Assembly (NCBI GenBank): GCA_027486795.1
Contig: JAIXOI010000023.1
Span: 62,001 to 126,000, forward strand
Length of the DNA: 64,000 nucleotides
Reading direction: 5' to 3'
From: Sphingobacteriales bacterium
GTDB lineage: Bacteria; Bacteroidota; Bacteroidia; Chitinophagales; CAIOSU01
Shown one piece after another: positions 1 to 9,905 of the stretch (within the stretch, counting starts at the first letter, position 1; each line of letters starts with the position of its first letter). Position numbers and translations under genes: made by a program. The notes beneath the pieces were generated by a model, which had not been told where the DNA came from, did not search any database, and worked only from the letters and a program-made list of their open reading frames with translations.

Positions 1-227
1 GATTCCCTAAAAATACTAAAAACTTACTACACACAACACATTAGCGCCAATCCTGCACATTTTAATTTACGCTTGTTTGATAAAACATGGCAAAGAACGC
101 TTGCATTAAAATGTAACATAGCTAACGGTTGCCTTGAAAAAAGATACACCTCGATTGAAAAAAAATTTAACTGACCTGTTTAACTAACGTAACGTAAAAC
201 ATTAATGCATCATTGCCACTTAGTGGT

Positions 228-2246
228 TCAAGCAAAAAAATCGCTTACTTTCTCTACGGGCTTTTGGCAAGCATAGTTTTCGCACTTATAAATCAAGGTT
301 TTGCCGCTTACCGCGTGGTTTTGCAGCAATGGCCAAACGGGGCTTTCCGTTTTAGCGGCCATAACTACGCGCTGTGGATTGAAACGCTTAGCAATATCAT
401 GGCAAAATGTAACATACGCTGGCCCAACTACAGCCACCTCCTGCACCGTTCCGCCAAACTCAAGCAACACACTGGCCCAATTGGCTACGCTACTACCATA
501 GGCACCAATAGCTGGCATCATTACAGCCATCATAGCTTCGGCCTTTGTTTGATGGGCTTGGTTGCCAGTATATATGCCCAAACGGTACAGGTTGCGGGCC
601 ATTACACTGTTGCCCGACGGGGTAACGTTGTCATAAGTTTCACGTTTGCGCACTATTATATCTTTTTGGCTTGCGTGCGTATAGTAATATAGCGCCCCAT
701 TGTTATCCGTAAAACGCTCTTGCACTTTTTGGTTGAGCTCAATAGCTACCTGCAGGTAGCGCTCATCGAATACGGTTTGATAAACATCCAACAACGCCTC
801 TATCAAACAAGCATAATCGTCTAAAAATGCAGGGTACTTGGCTTCACTTTTCCAAGTATGGAACAACGCTCCGTTTATATACAGGTGCTTGAGCAGAAAG
901 TTTAGGCTTCGTTCTGCTGTTTCGGCATACTCCGCTATGCCAAAGGCTTGGGCTGCTGTTGCATAAGCGCTTACCATTAGGGCATTCCAGCTCAGTATTA
1001 TTTTATCGTCAAGCCCAGGGCGAATGCGGGTGCCGCGCACGGCCAAGAGCTTTTGTTGGGCCAGTTGTAGTTTTTGCTCAAAAGTCTCCAACTCCCAGCC
1101 TTTGGTTTGGGCAAAAGCTTCAGCAGGTTTGGGCGTGTTCAATATATTCACATGCTCCCAATTGCCAGCCTCCGTTACATCATAATATTGCATAAACCAA
1201 TCGGCATCGCTGCCCAATATTTCTTGTATCTCTCCGGCATGCCAGGTATAAAACTTACCCTCCTCGCCCTCGCTATCGGCATCTAATGCAGCATAAAATC
1301 CGCCCAGCGGATGGGTAAGCTCCCTTGCAACAAAGGCCAAGGTTTCTTTGGCTTTTTGTTTAAAGTAATTGTTTTGGGTTACCTGATACGCCTCGGCCAA
1401 GTTGCTCACCAGTAGCGCATTATCATACAGCATTTTCTCAAAGTGCGGGGCCAGCCAATACTCATCGACACTATAGCGGGCAAAACCGCCACCCAGATGG
1501 TCGTATATGCCGCCGCTGCCCATTTTTTGCAAGGTAAGGGTAGCATGGTCCAAAGCTTCGGTATTGCTAGTTACGAAATGATACCGCAACAAAAACTTCA
1601 AATTAAACGGATTCGGAAACTTAGGTGCACCGCCAAAGCCCCCATGCCTGCTATCAAACCGCGGCCTTAGCTGCACCATCACTTTATCCGCTGTTTGCAA
1701 ATAGTTGGACGCCATTGGGCCTTTCGGACCCTTTATGGCTGCTCCGTCAAGGTGAATAATCTGCTCGGTAATTTTTTGGGCTTGTTCCTCCACAAGGTGC
1801 CGCTTGGTAGCAAAGGTTTGCTGCACCCAATGCAATGCCTGTGGCCACGATGGCCGGCCATGCACTGGCCGCGGCGGAAAATAGGTGCCGCCATAAAACG
1901 GCTTGGCATCGGGTGTGAGGAACATATTGAGCGGCCAGCCGCCTTGCCCCGTGAGCACCTGCACGGCATCCATATATATTTGGTCAATATCGGGGCGCTC
2001 TTCCCTATCTATTTTAATATTGATAAAGTGCTCATTCATGATAGCGGCTACATCGTCATGCTCAAACGATTCACGCTCCATTACATGGCACCAATGGCAA
2101 GCCGAGTAACCAATACTTACCAAAATGGGTTTATCCTCGCGTTTGGCACGTTCCAGCGCCTCGGGCCCCCATGGGTACCAATCAACCGGGTTGTTGGCAT
2201 GCTGCAATAAATATGGGCTGGTTTCGTGGGCTAAGCGGTTGGACAT
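228..2246 (-). CDS. DUF255 thioredoxin-domain protein (YyaL / SPATA20-like)
   Basis: This is a full-length member of the DUF255 family, a thioredoxin-like domain followed by a long alpha/alpha-barrel region resembling six-hairpin glycosidases. The N-terminal signature '[17 protein letters not shown]' and a C-x-x-C motif (CHWC, about residues 50-53) are visible. The physiological substrate of the family is unknown; a redox or sugar-related role is usually assumed. I start the gene at 2246 (MSNRLAHE...), giving about 672 residues, because family similarity begins there. The ORF extension to 2321 reads through a low-complexity repeat (PVTRNPQPVTRN) and is unlikely to be translated. It is divergent from uvrA, with about 270 bp between them. 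The family call is certain, the function is not. Confidence 0.9.
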   Translation of the reverse strand: MSNRLAHETSPYLLQHANNPVDWYPWGPEALERAKREDKPILVSIGYSACHWCHVMERESFEHDDVAAIMNEHFINIKIDREERPDIDQIYMDAVQVLTGQGGWPLNMFLTPDAKPFYGGTYFPPRPVHGRPSWPQALHWVQQTFATKRHLVEEQAQKITEQIIHLDGAAIKGPKGPMASNYLQTADKVMVQLRPRFDSRHGGFGGAPKFPNPFNLKFLLRYHFVTSNTEALDHATLTLQKMGSGGIYDHLGGGFARYSVDEYWLAPHFEKMLYDNALLVSNLAEAYQVTQNNYFKQKAKETLAFVARELTHPLGGFYAALDADSEGEEGKFYTWHAGEIQEILGSDADWFMQYYDVTEAGNWEHVNILNTPKPAEAFAQTKGWELETFEQKLQLAQQKLLAVRGTRIRPGLDDKIILSWNALMVSAYATAAQAFGIAEYAETAERSLNFLLKHLYINGALFHTWKSEAKYPAFLDDYACLIEALLDVYQTVFDERYLQVAIELNQKVQERFTDNNGALYYYTHASQKDIIVRKRETYDNVTPSGNSVMARNLYRLGIYTGNQAHQTKAEAMMAVMMPAIGAYGSSVANWASVLLEFGGTVQEVAVVGPAYVTFCHDIAKRFNPQRVVMAAKTESPVWPLLQNHAVSGKTLIYKCENYACQKPVEKVSDFFA

Positions 2247-2257
2247 GGAAATTGAGT

Positions 2258-2300
2258 TGCGGGTTACGGGTTGCGAGTTACGGGTTCTGGGTTGAAATAA
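2258..2300. repeat. degenerate GGGTTACGGGTTGCGAG word repeat
   Basis: A short run of near-identical words (GTTACGGGTTGCGAGTTACGGGTTCTGGG) lies just upstream of the DUF255 start, in its predicted leader. It resembles slipped-strand tandem duplication and matches in style the other low-complexity leaders in this window. Confidence 0.6.
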
Positions 2301-2443
2301 TATACAAAGTACGGTGTACAAGGTACAATGGCAAAATGGGTTGAAATAATTCCCACATTATGATTTACTGTTTTTTGGTGAGCAATAACGAATGAAATCG
2401 CCATAATCTTAAACCCAACCCCTACTACCACGAAAGGAATGGT

Positions 2444-2451
2444 TAACTTTG
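2444..2451 (+). promoter_or_regulatory. -7 box TAACTTTG for uvrA
   Basis: TAACTTTG matches the Bacteroidota -7 consensus TAnnTTTG and lies about 62 nt before the uvrA ATG. No clear upstream TTTG (-33) was seen at the expected spacing. Confidence 0.5.
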
Positions 2452-2513
2452 CGTTTTTTAAGGCCGTAGGCAGAACTAAGTGCGGTGAAACCTTGTTGCT
2501 AGCTTGTTGATTT

Positions 2514-5366
2514 ATGCAGAACGAAATCCTACCTCCCATTATCGATACTGAAATTGAACGCCTACAGGTTTATGGCGCCCGCGTGCACAACCTCCGGAAT
2601 ATTGATGTGGCATTGCCCCGAAACCAGTTTGTAGTAATTACAGGCATTAGTGGTAGTGGTAAATCGTCGTTGGCATTTGATACCATATATGCCGAAGGCC
2701 AGCGTCGCTATATTGAGAGCTTTAGCAGCTATGCCCGCCAATTTTTGGGCAGCATGGAGCGCCCCGACGTGGATAAAATTACCGGCCTGAGCCCTGTTAT
2801 AAGCATCGAGCAAAAAACCACCAATAAAAACCCACGAAGTACGGTAGGCACCGTAACCGAGATATACGATTTTATACGCCTATTGTATGCGCGCATTGGC
2901 GTGGCATACTCATACGAAACGGGCAAACAGATGGTTCGCTTTACCGAGAACCAGATAATGGACTACATTCTTGACAACTACACGGGTAAAAAGATAGTAG
3001 TATTAGCGCCTTTGGTGCGCGGCCGCAAAGGGCATTACCGCGAACTATTCGAGAAAGTGCGCAAACAAGGTTACCTGAAAGTGCGTGTGGATGGAGAGAC
3101 TTTGGAGTTGAAGGACAAAATGCAGGTGGACCGATATAAAATTCATGACATTGAGTTGATTATTGACCGCTTGGAGGTAAGTGAGGATATAAAAGACCGT
3201 CTAAAGCCATCTATTGATGCCGCCATTAAGTTGGGTAATGGTTTGTTGATGATAATGGACCATGAAACGGAGAAGGTAAACCAGTTTAGCAAGCAACTGA
3301 TGTGCCCCGAAAGCGGTTTGGCCTACGAAGACCCTTCGCCAAACACCTTTTCGTTCAACTCACCTTATGGGGCTTGCACCCATTGCCGTGGCTTGGGCGT
3401 GGTACACGATATTGACCTTGGCTGCGTAATACCTGACAATAGCCTATCGCTAAACACTGGTGGCATAGTGGCACTCGGCGAGTGGCGCGATAACTATGCC
3501 TTCCGTGCATTGCGCGACATGAGCAAAAAATACAAGTTCAATCTCTCTACTCCGATAAAGGAGCTGCCCGAGAATGTAATGAACCTGATACTGTATGGCA
3601 ACGAAGAGGGCGTGCTACCCGAACTGGAAGAGATAGAAGCATACAGTGCCGTATTTGAGGGCGTGTATAACATGATACGCCGCTGCTACTATGAAACCAG
3701 CAGTGATAACCTGCGCAAGTGGGCCGAAGAGTTTATGGAGGAAGTGCCTTGCCCAGAGTGCAATGGCACCAGATTAAAAAAGGAAAGCCTTTACTTTAAA
3801 GTAGCCGACCGCAACATTGCCGAAATATCGGCACTGGATATAAGCGACTTAATGGCTTGGTTTGAGGGTATTGAAGAAAAACTGGATGCCCGTAGCCTTG
3901 CCATTGCCACCGATTTGTTAAAGGAAATACGCTCACGCATCGGCTTTTTGCTAGATGTAGGCTTGGAGTACCTAACCCTTTACCGCCCAACCCGCAGTTT
4001 GTCGGGTGGAGAGAGCCAGCGCATACGCTTGGCCACGCAAATCGGCTCGCAGCTGGTGGGCGTAACGTATATATTAGATGAGCCGAGTATTGGCCTACAC
4101 CAACGCGACAACACCCGATTGATAAAAGCATTGCGCGAATTGACCGAAGTGGGCAATACCGTATTGGTAGTAGAGCACGACAAGGACATCATGATGGCCT
4201 GCGATTATATCGTGGACCTTGGCCCAGGAGCGGGCAAATTAGGTGGTGAAATAGTTGGTGAAGGTGTGCCTGAAGAATTTATAAAACTGAACACGCTTAC
4301 CGCAAAATACCTTCGCGAAGAAAAGGTAATAGCCATACCCACCAAGCGCCGCCAAGCCTTTGAGGGGCAATACTTGGTTATTCGTGGCGCCAAAGGCCAC
4401 AACCTAAAAGATGTGGACGTGAGCATACCGCTCGGGGTATTTGTGTGCGTTACCGGGGTATCGGGCAGCGGCAAATCGAGCTTAGTGAATGGCACACTAT
4501 ACCCTATACTAAAACACCACGTGTACAACAGCCGCCAAAAGCCTTTAAAATACGAAATGGTGGATGGCCTACAACATATCGATAAGGTAATTGAGATTGA
4601 CCAATCGCCTATTGGGCGTACCCCCCGCAGCAACCCTGCAACCTACATTGGTGTATTTGGCGACATCCGCAACTTGTTTGCCCTATTGCCCGAAGCAAAG
4701 ATAAGGGGTTACAAGCCTGGCCGTTTCTCGTTCAACGTGAAAGGTGGCCGATGCGAAGATTGCCAAGGTGGCGGTATGAAGGTGATAGAAATGAACTTTC
4801 TGCCCGATGTGCATGTGCTATGTGAAACCTGTATGGGCAAGCGCTACAACCGCGAGACCTTAGAGGTGCGCTACAAAGGTAAATCGATAAGTGATGTGCT
4901 GGAAATGCCCGTGCGCGATGCAGTCGATTTTTTTGAACCAGTGCCTGCTATACACCGCAAACTGAAAACCTTAATGAGCGTAGGACTTGGCTATGTAACC
5001 TTGGGCCAAGCCGCCACTACCCTATCGGGTGGCGAGGCGCAACGCGTAAAACTGGCGTCGGAGTTGAGTAAAAAAGATACGGGCCGCACCTTCTATATAT
5101 TAGATGAGCCTACCACCGGCTTGCACTTCGAAGATATTAATCTATTGCTTAAAGTATTGCAAAAACTGGTTGATAAAGGAAACAGCATACTGGTAATTGA
5201 GCACAACTTGGATGTAGTAAAAGTAGCCGACCATGTAATTGACCTTGGCCCAGAAGGCGGTAACCGCGGGGGCCAAATTGTTGCTACCGGCACCCCCGAA
5301 GAGGTAGTTATGGTAAAGGCTAGCTACACTGGCCAATATTTAAGGCCCGAGTTAAAGCTCAATTAA
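2514..5366 (+). CDS. uvrA: UvrA, excinuclease ABC subunit A
   Basis: UvrA is the damage-recognition ATPase of nucleotide excision repair and acts with UvrB as the DNA-scanning complex in the cytoplasm. The 950 residues carry two ABC modules: Walker A GISGSGKSS near residue 44 and GVSGSGKSS near residue 645, with ABC signature motifs 'LSGGESQRIRLA' and 'LSGGEAQRVKLA' and Walker B 'YILDEP' twice. Zinc-binding segments 'CTHCRGLG', 'CPECNGTR' and 'CEDCQGGG...CETCMGKR' are present. The first finger reads CPESG where E. coli-type proteins have CPxCG, so one ligand is replaced; as far as I recall this is usual in Bacteroidota UvrA. It starts at the ATG 2514 and appears monocistronic. Confidence 0.98.
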   Translation: MQNEILPPIIDTEIERLQVYGARVHNLRNIDVALPRNQFVVITGISGSGKSSLAFDTIYAEGQRRYIESFSSYARQFLGSMERPDVDKITGLSPVISIEQKTTNKNPRSTVGTVTEIYDFIRLLYARIGVAYSYETGKQMVRFTENQIMDYILDNYTGKKIVVLAPLVRGRKGHYRELFEKVRKQGYLKVRVDGETLELKDKMQVDRYKIHDIELIIDRLEVSEDIKDRLKPSIDAAIKLGNGLLMIMDHETEKVNQFSKQLMCPESGLAYEDPSPNTFSFNSPYGACTHCRGLGVVHDIDLGCVIPDNSLSLNTGGIVALGEWRDNYAFRALRDMSKKYKFNLSTPIKELPENVMNLILYGNEEGVLPELEEIEAYSAVFEGVYNMIRRCYYETSSDNLRKWAEEFMEEVPCPECNGTRLKKESLYFKVADRNIAEISALDISDLMAWFEGIEEKLDARSLAIATDLLKEIRSRIGFLLDVGLEYLTLYRPTRSLSGGESQRIRLATQIGSQLVGVTYILDEPSIGLHQRDNTRLIKALRELTEVGNTVLVVEHDKDIMMACDYIVDLGPGAGKLGGEIVGEGVPEEFIKLNTLTAKYLREEKVIAIPTKRRQAFEGQYLVIRGAKGHNLKDVDVSIPLGVFVCVTGVSGSGKSSLVNGTLYPILKHHVYNSRQKPLKYEMVDGLQHIDKVIEIDQSPIGRTPRSNPATYIGVFGDIRNLFALLPEAKIRGYKPGRFSFNVKGGRCEDCQGGGMKVIEMNFLPDVHVLCETCMGKRYNRETLEVRYKGKSISDVLEMPVRDAVDFFEPVPAIHRKLKTLMSVGLGYVTLGQAATTLSGGEAQRVKLASELSKKDTGRTFYILDEPTTGLHFEDINLLLKVLQKLVDKGNSILVIEHNLDVVKVADHVIDLGPEGGNRGGQIVATGTPEEVVMVKASYTGQYLRPELKLN

Positions 5367-5431
5367 ACGGTCGTTGGGCAATTTAAATAATTACAAATCG
5401 TACCTTGTACATCGTAAATCGTACTTAAAAA

Positions 5432-6634
5432 ATGACCCGCACGCACCGGCAACTTTTTTTAGAACATGTAGCCCAAACCTCGCCAGCACCGTTGCTGCTA
5501 GAAATTGAGCGGGCTAGCGGTGTATATTTATATGGCCCAGCGGCAAGTGGCGGCAAAGAATATATTGATTTGATAGCCGGTATAAGTGTAAGTAGCTTGG
5601 GCCACTGCCACCCTGCAGTAGTGCAGGCGGTGCAGCACCAGGCCGAAACCTTTATGCACCTTATGGTTTATGGTGAGTTTGTGCATAGCCCACAGGTAAA
5701 ATTGGCCGAGGCTTTAACGGCCCAATTGCCTGACTCATTAAACAGTGTGTATTTGGTAAATAGTGGCGCCGAGGCCGCCGAAGGAGCCCTAAAACTAGCC
5801 AAAAGATATACCGGCAGGCCCGATGTGGTGCACTTTGCCAACAGCTACCACGGCAGCACCCAAGGCGCCTTGAGCGTTATGGGCAGCGAGTATTTTCGCA
5901 ATGCCTATCGCCCATTGATACCAGGTAGCCGAATGTTGCAATACAACGATACTAGCGAGCTACACGAGATAAACGAACGCACTGCTGCGGTAATAGTAGA
6001 ACCTATACAAGCCGAATCGGGCGTAACGGTGCCGAGCTTAGATTTTTTGAAAAAGCTACGCGACCGCTGCACGGCCACGGGAACATTATTGATATTAGAC
6101 GAAATACAAACAGGCTTCGGGCGCACAGGCACCTTGTTTGCTTTTCAACAATTGGGCATAGTGCCCGATGTGTTGCTATGTGCCAAAGGCATGGGCGGCG
6201 GTATGCCCATTGGGGCATTTATTGCCAGCAAAGAAATGATGGCCGTGTTTCAGCAAGGGCCGATACTAGGGCACATCACTACATTTGGCGGCCACCCGGT
6301 TTGTTGTGCCGCATCGTTGGCCACGCTGAAAACCTTGCTTGCCGAAAACTATATTGCCGCTGTGGCTGCCAAAGAACAGCTATTCAAAGAGTTGCTGGTG
6401 CACCCTGCCATCCGCTCGTTTCGCAGCAAGGGGCTCTTGATAGCATTGGAGTTTGATAGTTTCGAAACCAACAAGAAAATTATTGATACCTGCATTGAAA
6501 ATGGGGTAATTACCGATTGGTTCCTATTTGCACCCAACTGCCTTCGCATTGCACCACCACTCATTATCACCCCCGAAGAGATTGGCAAAGCTTGCAAAGT
6601 GGTATTGGCTGCTATTGCACAACACACATCTTAA
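5432..6634 (+). CDS. class III PLP aminotransferase (acetylornithine / aspartate aminotransferase family)
   Basis: This is a pyridoxal-5'-phosphate enzyme of aminotransferase class III, the fold of ArgD, GabT and RocD. Characteristic pieces are 'GHCHPAVVQAV', 'NSGAEAAEGALKLAKRYTG', the cofactor-binding 'LDEIQTGFGRTG' and the Schiff-base lysine in 'CAKGMGGGMPIGAF'. The 400-residue length is normal. The sequence does not let me choose between acetylornithine, ornithine and other omega-amino acid substrates, and no arginine-pathway genes adjoin it. The leader just upstream contains a repeated word (GTACCTTGTACATCGTAAATCGTAC). It runs in the same direction as uvrA, 65 bp downstream, and may be partly co-transcribed with it. 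Confidence 0.88.
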   Translation: MTRTHRQLFLEHVAQTSPAPLLLEIERASGVYLYGPAASGGKEYIDLIAGISVSSLGHCHPAVVQAVQHQAETFMHLMVYGEFVHSPQVKLAEALTAQLPDSLNSVYLVNSGAEAAEGALKLAKRYTGRPDVVHFANSYHGSTQGALSVMGSEYFRNAYRPLIPGSRMLQYNDTSELHEINERTAAVIVEPIQAESGVTVPSLDFLKKLRDRCTATGTLLILDEIQTGFGRTGTLFAFQQLGIVPDVLLCAKGMGGGMPIGAFIASKEMMAVFQQGPILGHITTFGGHPVCCAASLATLKTLLAENYIAAVAAKEQLFKELLVHPAIRSFRSKGLLIALEFDSFETNKKIIDTCIENGVITDWFLFAPNCLRIAPPLIITPEEIGKACKVVLAAIAQHTS

Positions 6635-6637
6635 AAC

Positions 6638-6645
6638 TATCTTTA
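6638..6645 (+). promoter_or_regulatory. -7-like box TATCTTTA 7 nt before the DUF502 start
   Basis: TATCTTTA differs from TAnnTTTG only in the last base. It ends 7 nt before the ATG at 6653, so a transcript from it would be almost leaderless. Confidence 0.4.
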
Positions 6646-6652
6646 GTACCGA

Positions 6653-7243
6653 ATGAAAAAGAAACCCTCTTTAGGAAGACGCATATTTGGGTACCTACTC
6701 AAAGGCATGCTAGTTTTGGCTCCTGGAGTGCTTACCATATTCATCGTTGTTAAGCTATTCGCGTTTATCGACGATACCATGAACGATGCCATAGAAACCC
6801 TTTTCGATGTGCGTTTTAGGGGTTTGGGCATAGTAGTGGGCACGGTGCTTATTGTTCTTATCGGTATGCTCAGTGGTAGCCTTTTCAAGCAGTTTATCAG
6901 CTACATTGAGGATGCCATTGCACATGTTCCGCTAGTAAAAATCGTATATTCATCCATCAAAGATTTCTTTTCGGCCTTTGTAAGCGAAGACCCAAAATTC
7001 AATAAGCCAGCTCTGATTAAAATGGGTGGCAACGAAAGCCTCCAGCGGTTGGGCTTTATTACCGAAACCGACCTAACGCACTTCGGGCTAGAGGGCATGG
7101 TATCGGTTTACATACCGCACTCCTACAACTTCTCAGGCAATCTGTTCATCGTAAAGATGGAAGATGTGACCCCCATAAACGCCAACACCACGGAAGTAAT
7201 GAAATTTATCGTTTCGGGTGGGGTTACCAAGTTTGAGCATTAG
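6653..7243 (+). CDS. DUF502 family membrane protein
   Basis: A 196-residue protein of the DUF502 family, which occurs widely in bacteria and plants (COV-like proteins) with no settled biochemical role. Two hydrophobic segments lie in the N-terminal half ('GMLVLAPGVLTIFIVVKLFAFI' region, about residues 18-40, and 'GIVVGTVLIVLIGMLSGSLF', about 59-78). A soluble C-terminal domain with the conserved 'IPHSYNFSGNLFIV' segment follows. It begins 18 bp after the aminotransferase stop but seems to have its own promoter box. Confidence 0.88.
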   Translation: MKKKPSLGRRIFGYLLKGMLVLAPGVLTIFIVVKLFAFIDDTMNDAIETLFDVRFRGLGIVVGTVLIVLIGMLSGSLFKQFISYIEDAIAHVPLVKIVYSSIKDFFSAFVSEDPKFNKPALIKMGGNESLQRLGFITETDLTHFGLEGMVSVYIPHSYNFSGNLFIVKMEDVTPINANTTEVMKFIVSGGVTKFEH

Positions 7244-7293
7244 GCGCCAATAACGGGAAGATGGCTGATAAGCAGCAACTAACGGAATACTGG

Positions 7294-8499
7294 TTATTTC
7301 AATAAACTGAAACTAAACTTAGAGCCCTTTCCAAGCTCCGATTCAAGTGTAACCTCCCCTCCAAGGCGTTCTACTAGTTTTTTCACGGTACTCAGTCCTA
7401 TGCCGTGCCCTTTGGCATTGTCGTTATTCGGGGTTTGAATGCGCTCGAACAAGTTAAAAATTTTCTCTTGGTTTTTGGGTGCAATGCCCAATCCATTGTC
7501 AGTAACTGAAAAATGGTAATGATGCGCTGTTTCACTAAAAGCTATATCAATTTTTTTCTGTGGGCTGCTATTATAAGTTATACCATTTGTAATAAGATTG
7601 AGCAGTACTTGCTTAAGTGCTGCCTTATTTGCCTTAATGGTTCTCGATTCTAAGGGGTACGTAAGTTTGCACAATACATTTTGGCATAGCAGCCTTTCTA
7701 TAAGCACAAAAAAGTCAGGTAGCACTATCTCGCCATTTCGCTCTAGCAACAAGGCATCCGCACGCGTGTACTCCAATATACCATCTATCAAATCGCGCAA
7801 TTGCTGCGACGACTCATCCAATAAATCCACAAGCTCCTTCCCTTGATGGTTCAAATCGTTTGAGTGATCAAATTTCAATAAATTGATAATGCTAGAAATA
7901 TTCCCTAGCGGCGATTTTAAATCGTGGGCTGCCATGCTCGCAAAGTGCTCCAGTTCTATATTTCTTTGCTCCAACACCACTTGTGCACTTTCTAATTCAA
8001 GTTTGCTTTTGTGCAACTCAAATAGCTTAACCACATTGTTAGACAACACTTTCAGCGCCTGCAACTGCTCATCGGTAAGTTGTTTATGCGGTTTAAGGTC
8101 GATAACACACAAAGTGCCCAATGGAAAACCTTTTTGAGTAACCAATGGCACGCCAGCGTAAAATACCAAATTAGGCTCGCCAACAACAATTGGGTTATCA
8201 AAAAAGCGTTCATCCGTTCTAGAGTCGGCAACTATCATTGCCTCCTTGGGCTTATTGATGGCATGGGCACAAAAAGAGTAATCTTTAGGGGTTTCTTTTA
8301 AACTTAGGCCCTTTGCCGACTTAAACCACTGACGATTAGTGTCAACTAGCGAAATTAGCGCGATAGGAGTATCGCAAATTTGTGAAGCGAGGTAGGTAAT
8401 ATTATCATAATCTTCCTCGGGCAGTGTATCAAGCAACGAGTATTCGTTCAGTTCATTCAGTCGGTCGGTTTCATTTGCAGGTATATCAGGTGTCTTCAT
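7294..8499 (-). CDS. GAF-domain sensor histidine kinase
   Basis: A soluble sensor kinase of 401 residues. An N-terminal GAF domain (about residues 20-165, with 'FCAHAIN' and 'FYAGVPLVT...GTLCVID') leads into a short coiled coil, then HisKA with the H-box 'MAAHDLKSPLGNIS' and a C-terminal HATPase domain with N-box 'LITNGITYNSS', G1 'VTDNGLGIA' and G2 'GHGIGLSTVKKLV'. No transmembrane segment is visible, so it probably senses a cytoplasmic signal. No response regulator adjoins it, making it an orphan kinase. It converges on DUF502 with about 50 bp between the stops. Confidence 0.93.
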   Translation of the reverse strand: MKTPDIPANETDRLNELNEYSLLDTLPEEDYDNITYLASQICDTPIALISLVDTNRQWFKSAKGLSLKETPKDYSFCAHAINKPKEAMIVADSRTDERFFDNPIVVGEPNLVFYAGVPLVTQKGFPLGTLCVIDLKPHKQLTDEQLQALKVLSNNVVKLFELHKSKLELESAQVVLEQRNIELEHFASMAAHDLKSPLGNISSIINLLKFDHSNDLNHQGKELVDLLDESSQQLRDLIDGILEYTRADALLLERNGEIVLPDFFVLIERLLCQNVLCKLTYPLESRTIKANKAALKQVLLNLITNGITYNSSPQKKIDIAFSETAHHYHFSVTDNGLGIAPKNQEKIFNLFERIQTPNNDNAKGHGIGLSTVKKLVERLGGEVTLESELGKGSKFSFSLLK

Positions 8500-8735
8500 A
8501 TCTATCTCATCACATTTGCTGCCAAAAGATACCCAATTTTCAACTTACAGTACTAATATTTAAGTTAATAAGTTGCAAAAAAAATTATGTGATGCCTAAT
8601 TTAATGGTATTGCAAATAGAAACGATAAGGTATTTGCAATGTAATGGACTAGAAAATTTATAGCTTTACCATACATTTCGAATTGCCTGAAACCCATTTT
8701 GAGATAGTTTTATTAAACCCGCTGAAACGATTTTT

Positions 8736-9797
8736 ATGAAACATAATTTTACCGCTGGCCCGGCTATACTGCCTACTACCGTTATAGAGAAAGCCGTGCA
8801 AGCCATCCAAAATTTTAATGGTTCGGGCCTATCGTTGCTAGAGGTGAGCCACCGTGGCGACGATTTTGATGCTGTAATAGAAGAAGCACGGAAAACCGCT
8901 TTGGAGCTTTACGGCTTGGGCGATGAGTATGAGGCGCTATTTATGACTGGAGGCGCCAGCACCCAGTTTGCACTAGTGCCCTATAACTTTTTAAATGCCA
9001 AAGCTGCATATTTAGATACTGGTACTTGGGCCAATAAAGCACTGAAAGAAGCTAAATTTTTCGGCCAGGTTGATGTGGTAGCCTCATCAAAAGATAGCAA
9101 CTACAGCTACATACCCAAAGGCTATAACGTGCCTGCCGATGCCGATTATTTCCATATAACCACCAATAATACCATCTTCGGCACCCAAATACACCACATG
9201 CCGGAGGTAAGCGTACCACTGGTGGCCGACATGTCATCGGATATTTATAGCCGCGAGATAGATGCCAGTAAGTTTCACTTGATTTATGCTGGGGCACAAA
9301 AAAACCTTGGGCCATCGGGCGTAACGTTGGTATTGATTCGCAAAAGCTGGTTGGAGCAGGTAAAACGCGCCATACCTACCATGTTTGCTTACAAAACCTT
9401 TGTCGACAATTTAAGCCTTTATAACACTCCTCCCGTTTTCCCAATATATGTAGCGATGGAAAACTTGCGCTGGATAAAAGAGCAAGGTGGCTTGAAAGCA
9501 GTAGAGAAACACAACCAAGAGAAAGCCCAACTGCTTTATAAGGCTATTGATGAACTCCCGTTGTTCAAAGGCGTAGCCGCTATCGAAGACCGCTCTTTGA
9601 TGAACATTACCTTTACCTTGAGCAACCCTGACTTAGATAAAGCTTTCCTTGCCGAGGCCGAAGCCGCTGGTTGTGTTGGTTTGGCTGGGCACCGCTCGGT
9701 TGGTGGTTTCCGCGCTAGCACCTACAATGCCCTTGCTACCGAAAGCGTGCAGGTATTGGTTGATGTAATGACCCAGTTTTCAAAGAAACACGGATAG
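8736..9797 (+). CDS. serC: phosphoserine aminotransferase
   Basis: SerC converts 3-phosphohydroxypyruvate plus glutamate to phosphoserine in serine biosynthesis, and can serve the analogous step of pyridoxine synthesis. The 353 residues show the class V aminotransferase start 'FTAGPAILP', 'LLEVSHRG', 'TGGASTQFALVPYN' and the PLP lysine in 'YAGAQKNLGPSGV'; 'GHRSVGGFRASTYNAL' closes the protein. It lies upstream of serA on the same strand, and the pair probably forms a serine operon separated by a 108-bp spacer with two palindromes. Confidence 0.97.
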   Translation: MKHNFTAGPAILPTTVIEKAVQAIQNFNGSGLSLLEVSHRGDDFDAVIEEARKTALELYGLGDEYEALFMTGGASTQFALVPYNFLNAKAAYLDTGTWANKALKEAKFFGQVDVVASSKDSNYSYIPKGYNVPADADYFHITTNNTIFGTQIHHMPEVSVPLVADMSSDIYSREIDASKFHLIYAGAQKNLGPSGVTLVLIRKSWLEQVKRAIPTMFAYKTFVDNLSLYNTPPVFPIYVAMENLRWIKEQGGLKAVEKHNQEKAQLLYKAIDELPLFKGVAAIEDRSLMNITFTLSNPDLDKAFLAEAEAAGCVGLAGHRSVGGFRASTYNALATESVQVLVDVMTQFSKKHG

Positions 9798-9852
9798 TTT
9801 CTTGTTTGAATGGCGTGATTTGAAGATAATTTTTCATTTTGAAATTAGCACA

Positions 9853-9891
9853 CCCGCCGGCCGGCGGGTTTTCATCTCGCCTAAGGCGAGA
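9853..9891. repeat. two palindromes between serC and serA
   Basis: CCCGCCGGCCGGCGGG (9853-9868) is a perfect 16-bp palindrome, and TCTCGCCTAAGGCGAGA (9875-9891) is a perfect inverted repeat with one central base. The second belongs to the CTCG-type palindrome family found in several intergenic regions here. As RNA both could fold in the serC-serA spacer, but there is no T-run, so a terminator is not indicated. Confidence 0.75.
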
Positions 9892-9905
9892 CAAATTAGA
9901 ATCTC

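Noticed and set aside
1-227. possible gene end at the left border
   Set aside because: AT-rich with frequent stops in all frames; nothing recognisable.
213-692. 159-residue plus-strand ORF at the left end
   Set aside because: It is the shadow of the DUF255 gene on the other strand, with a low-complexity, cysteine/histidine-rich translation and no family features.
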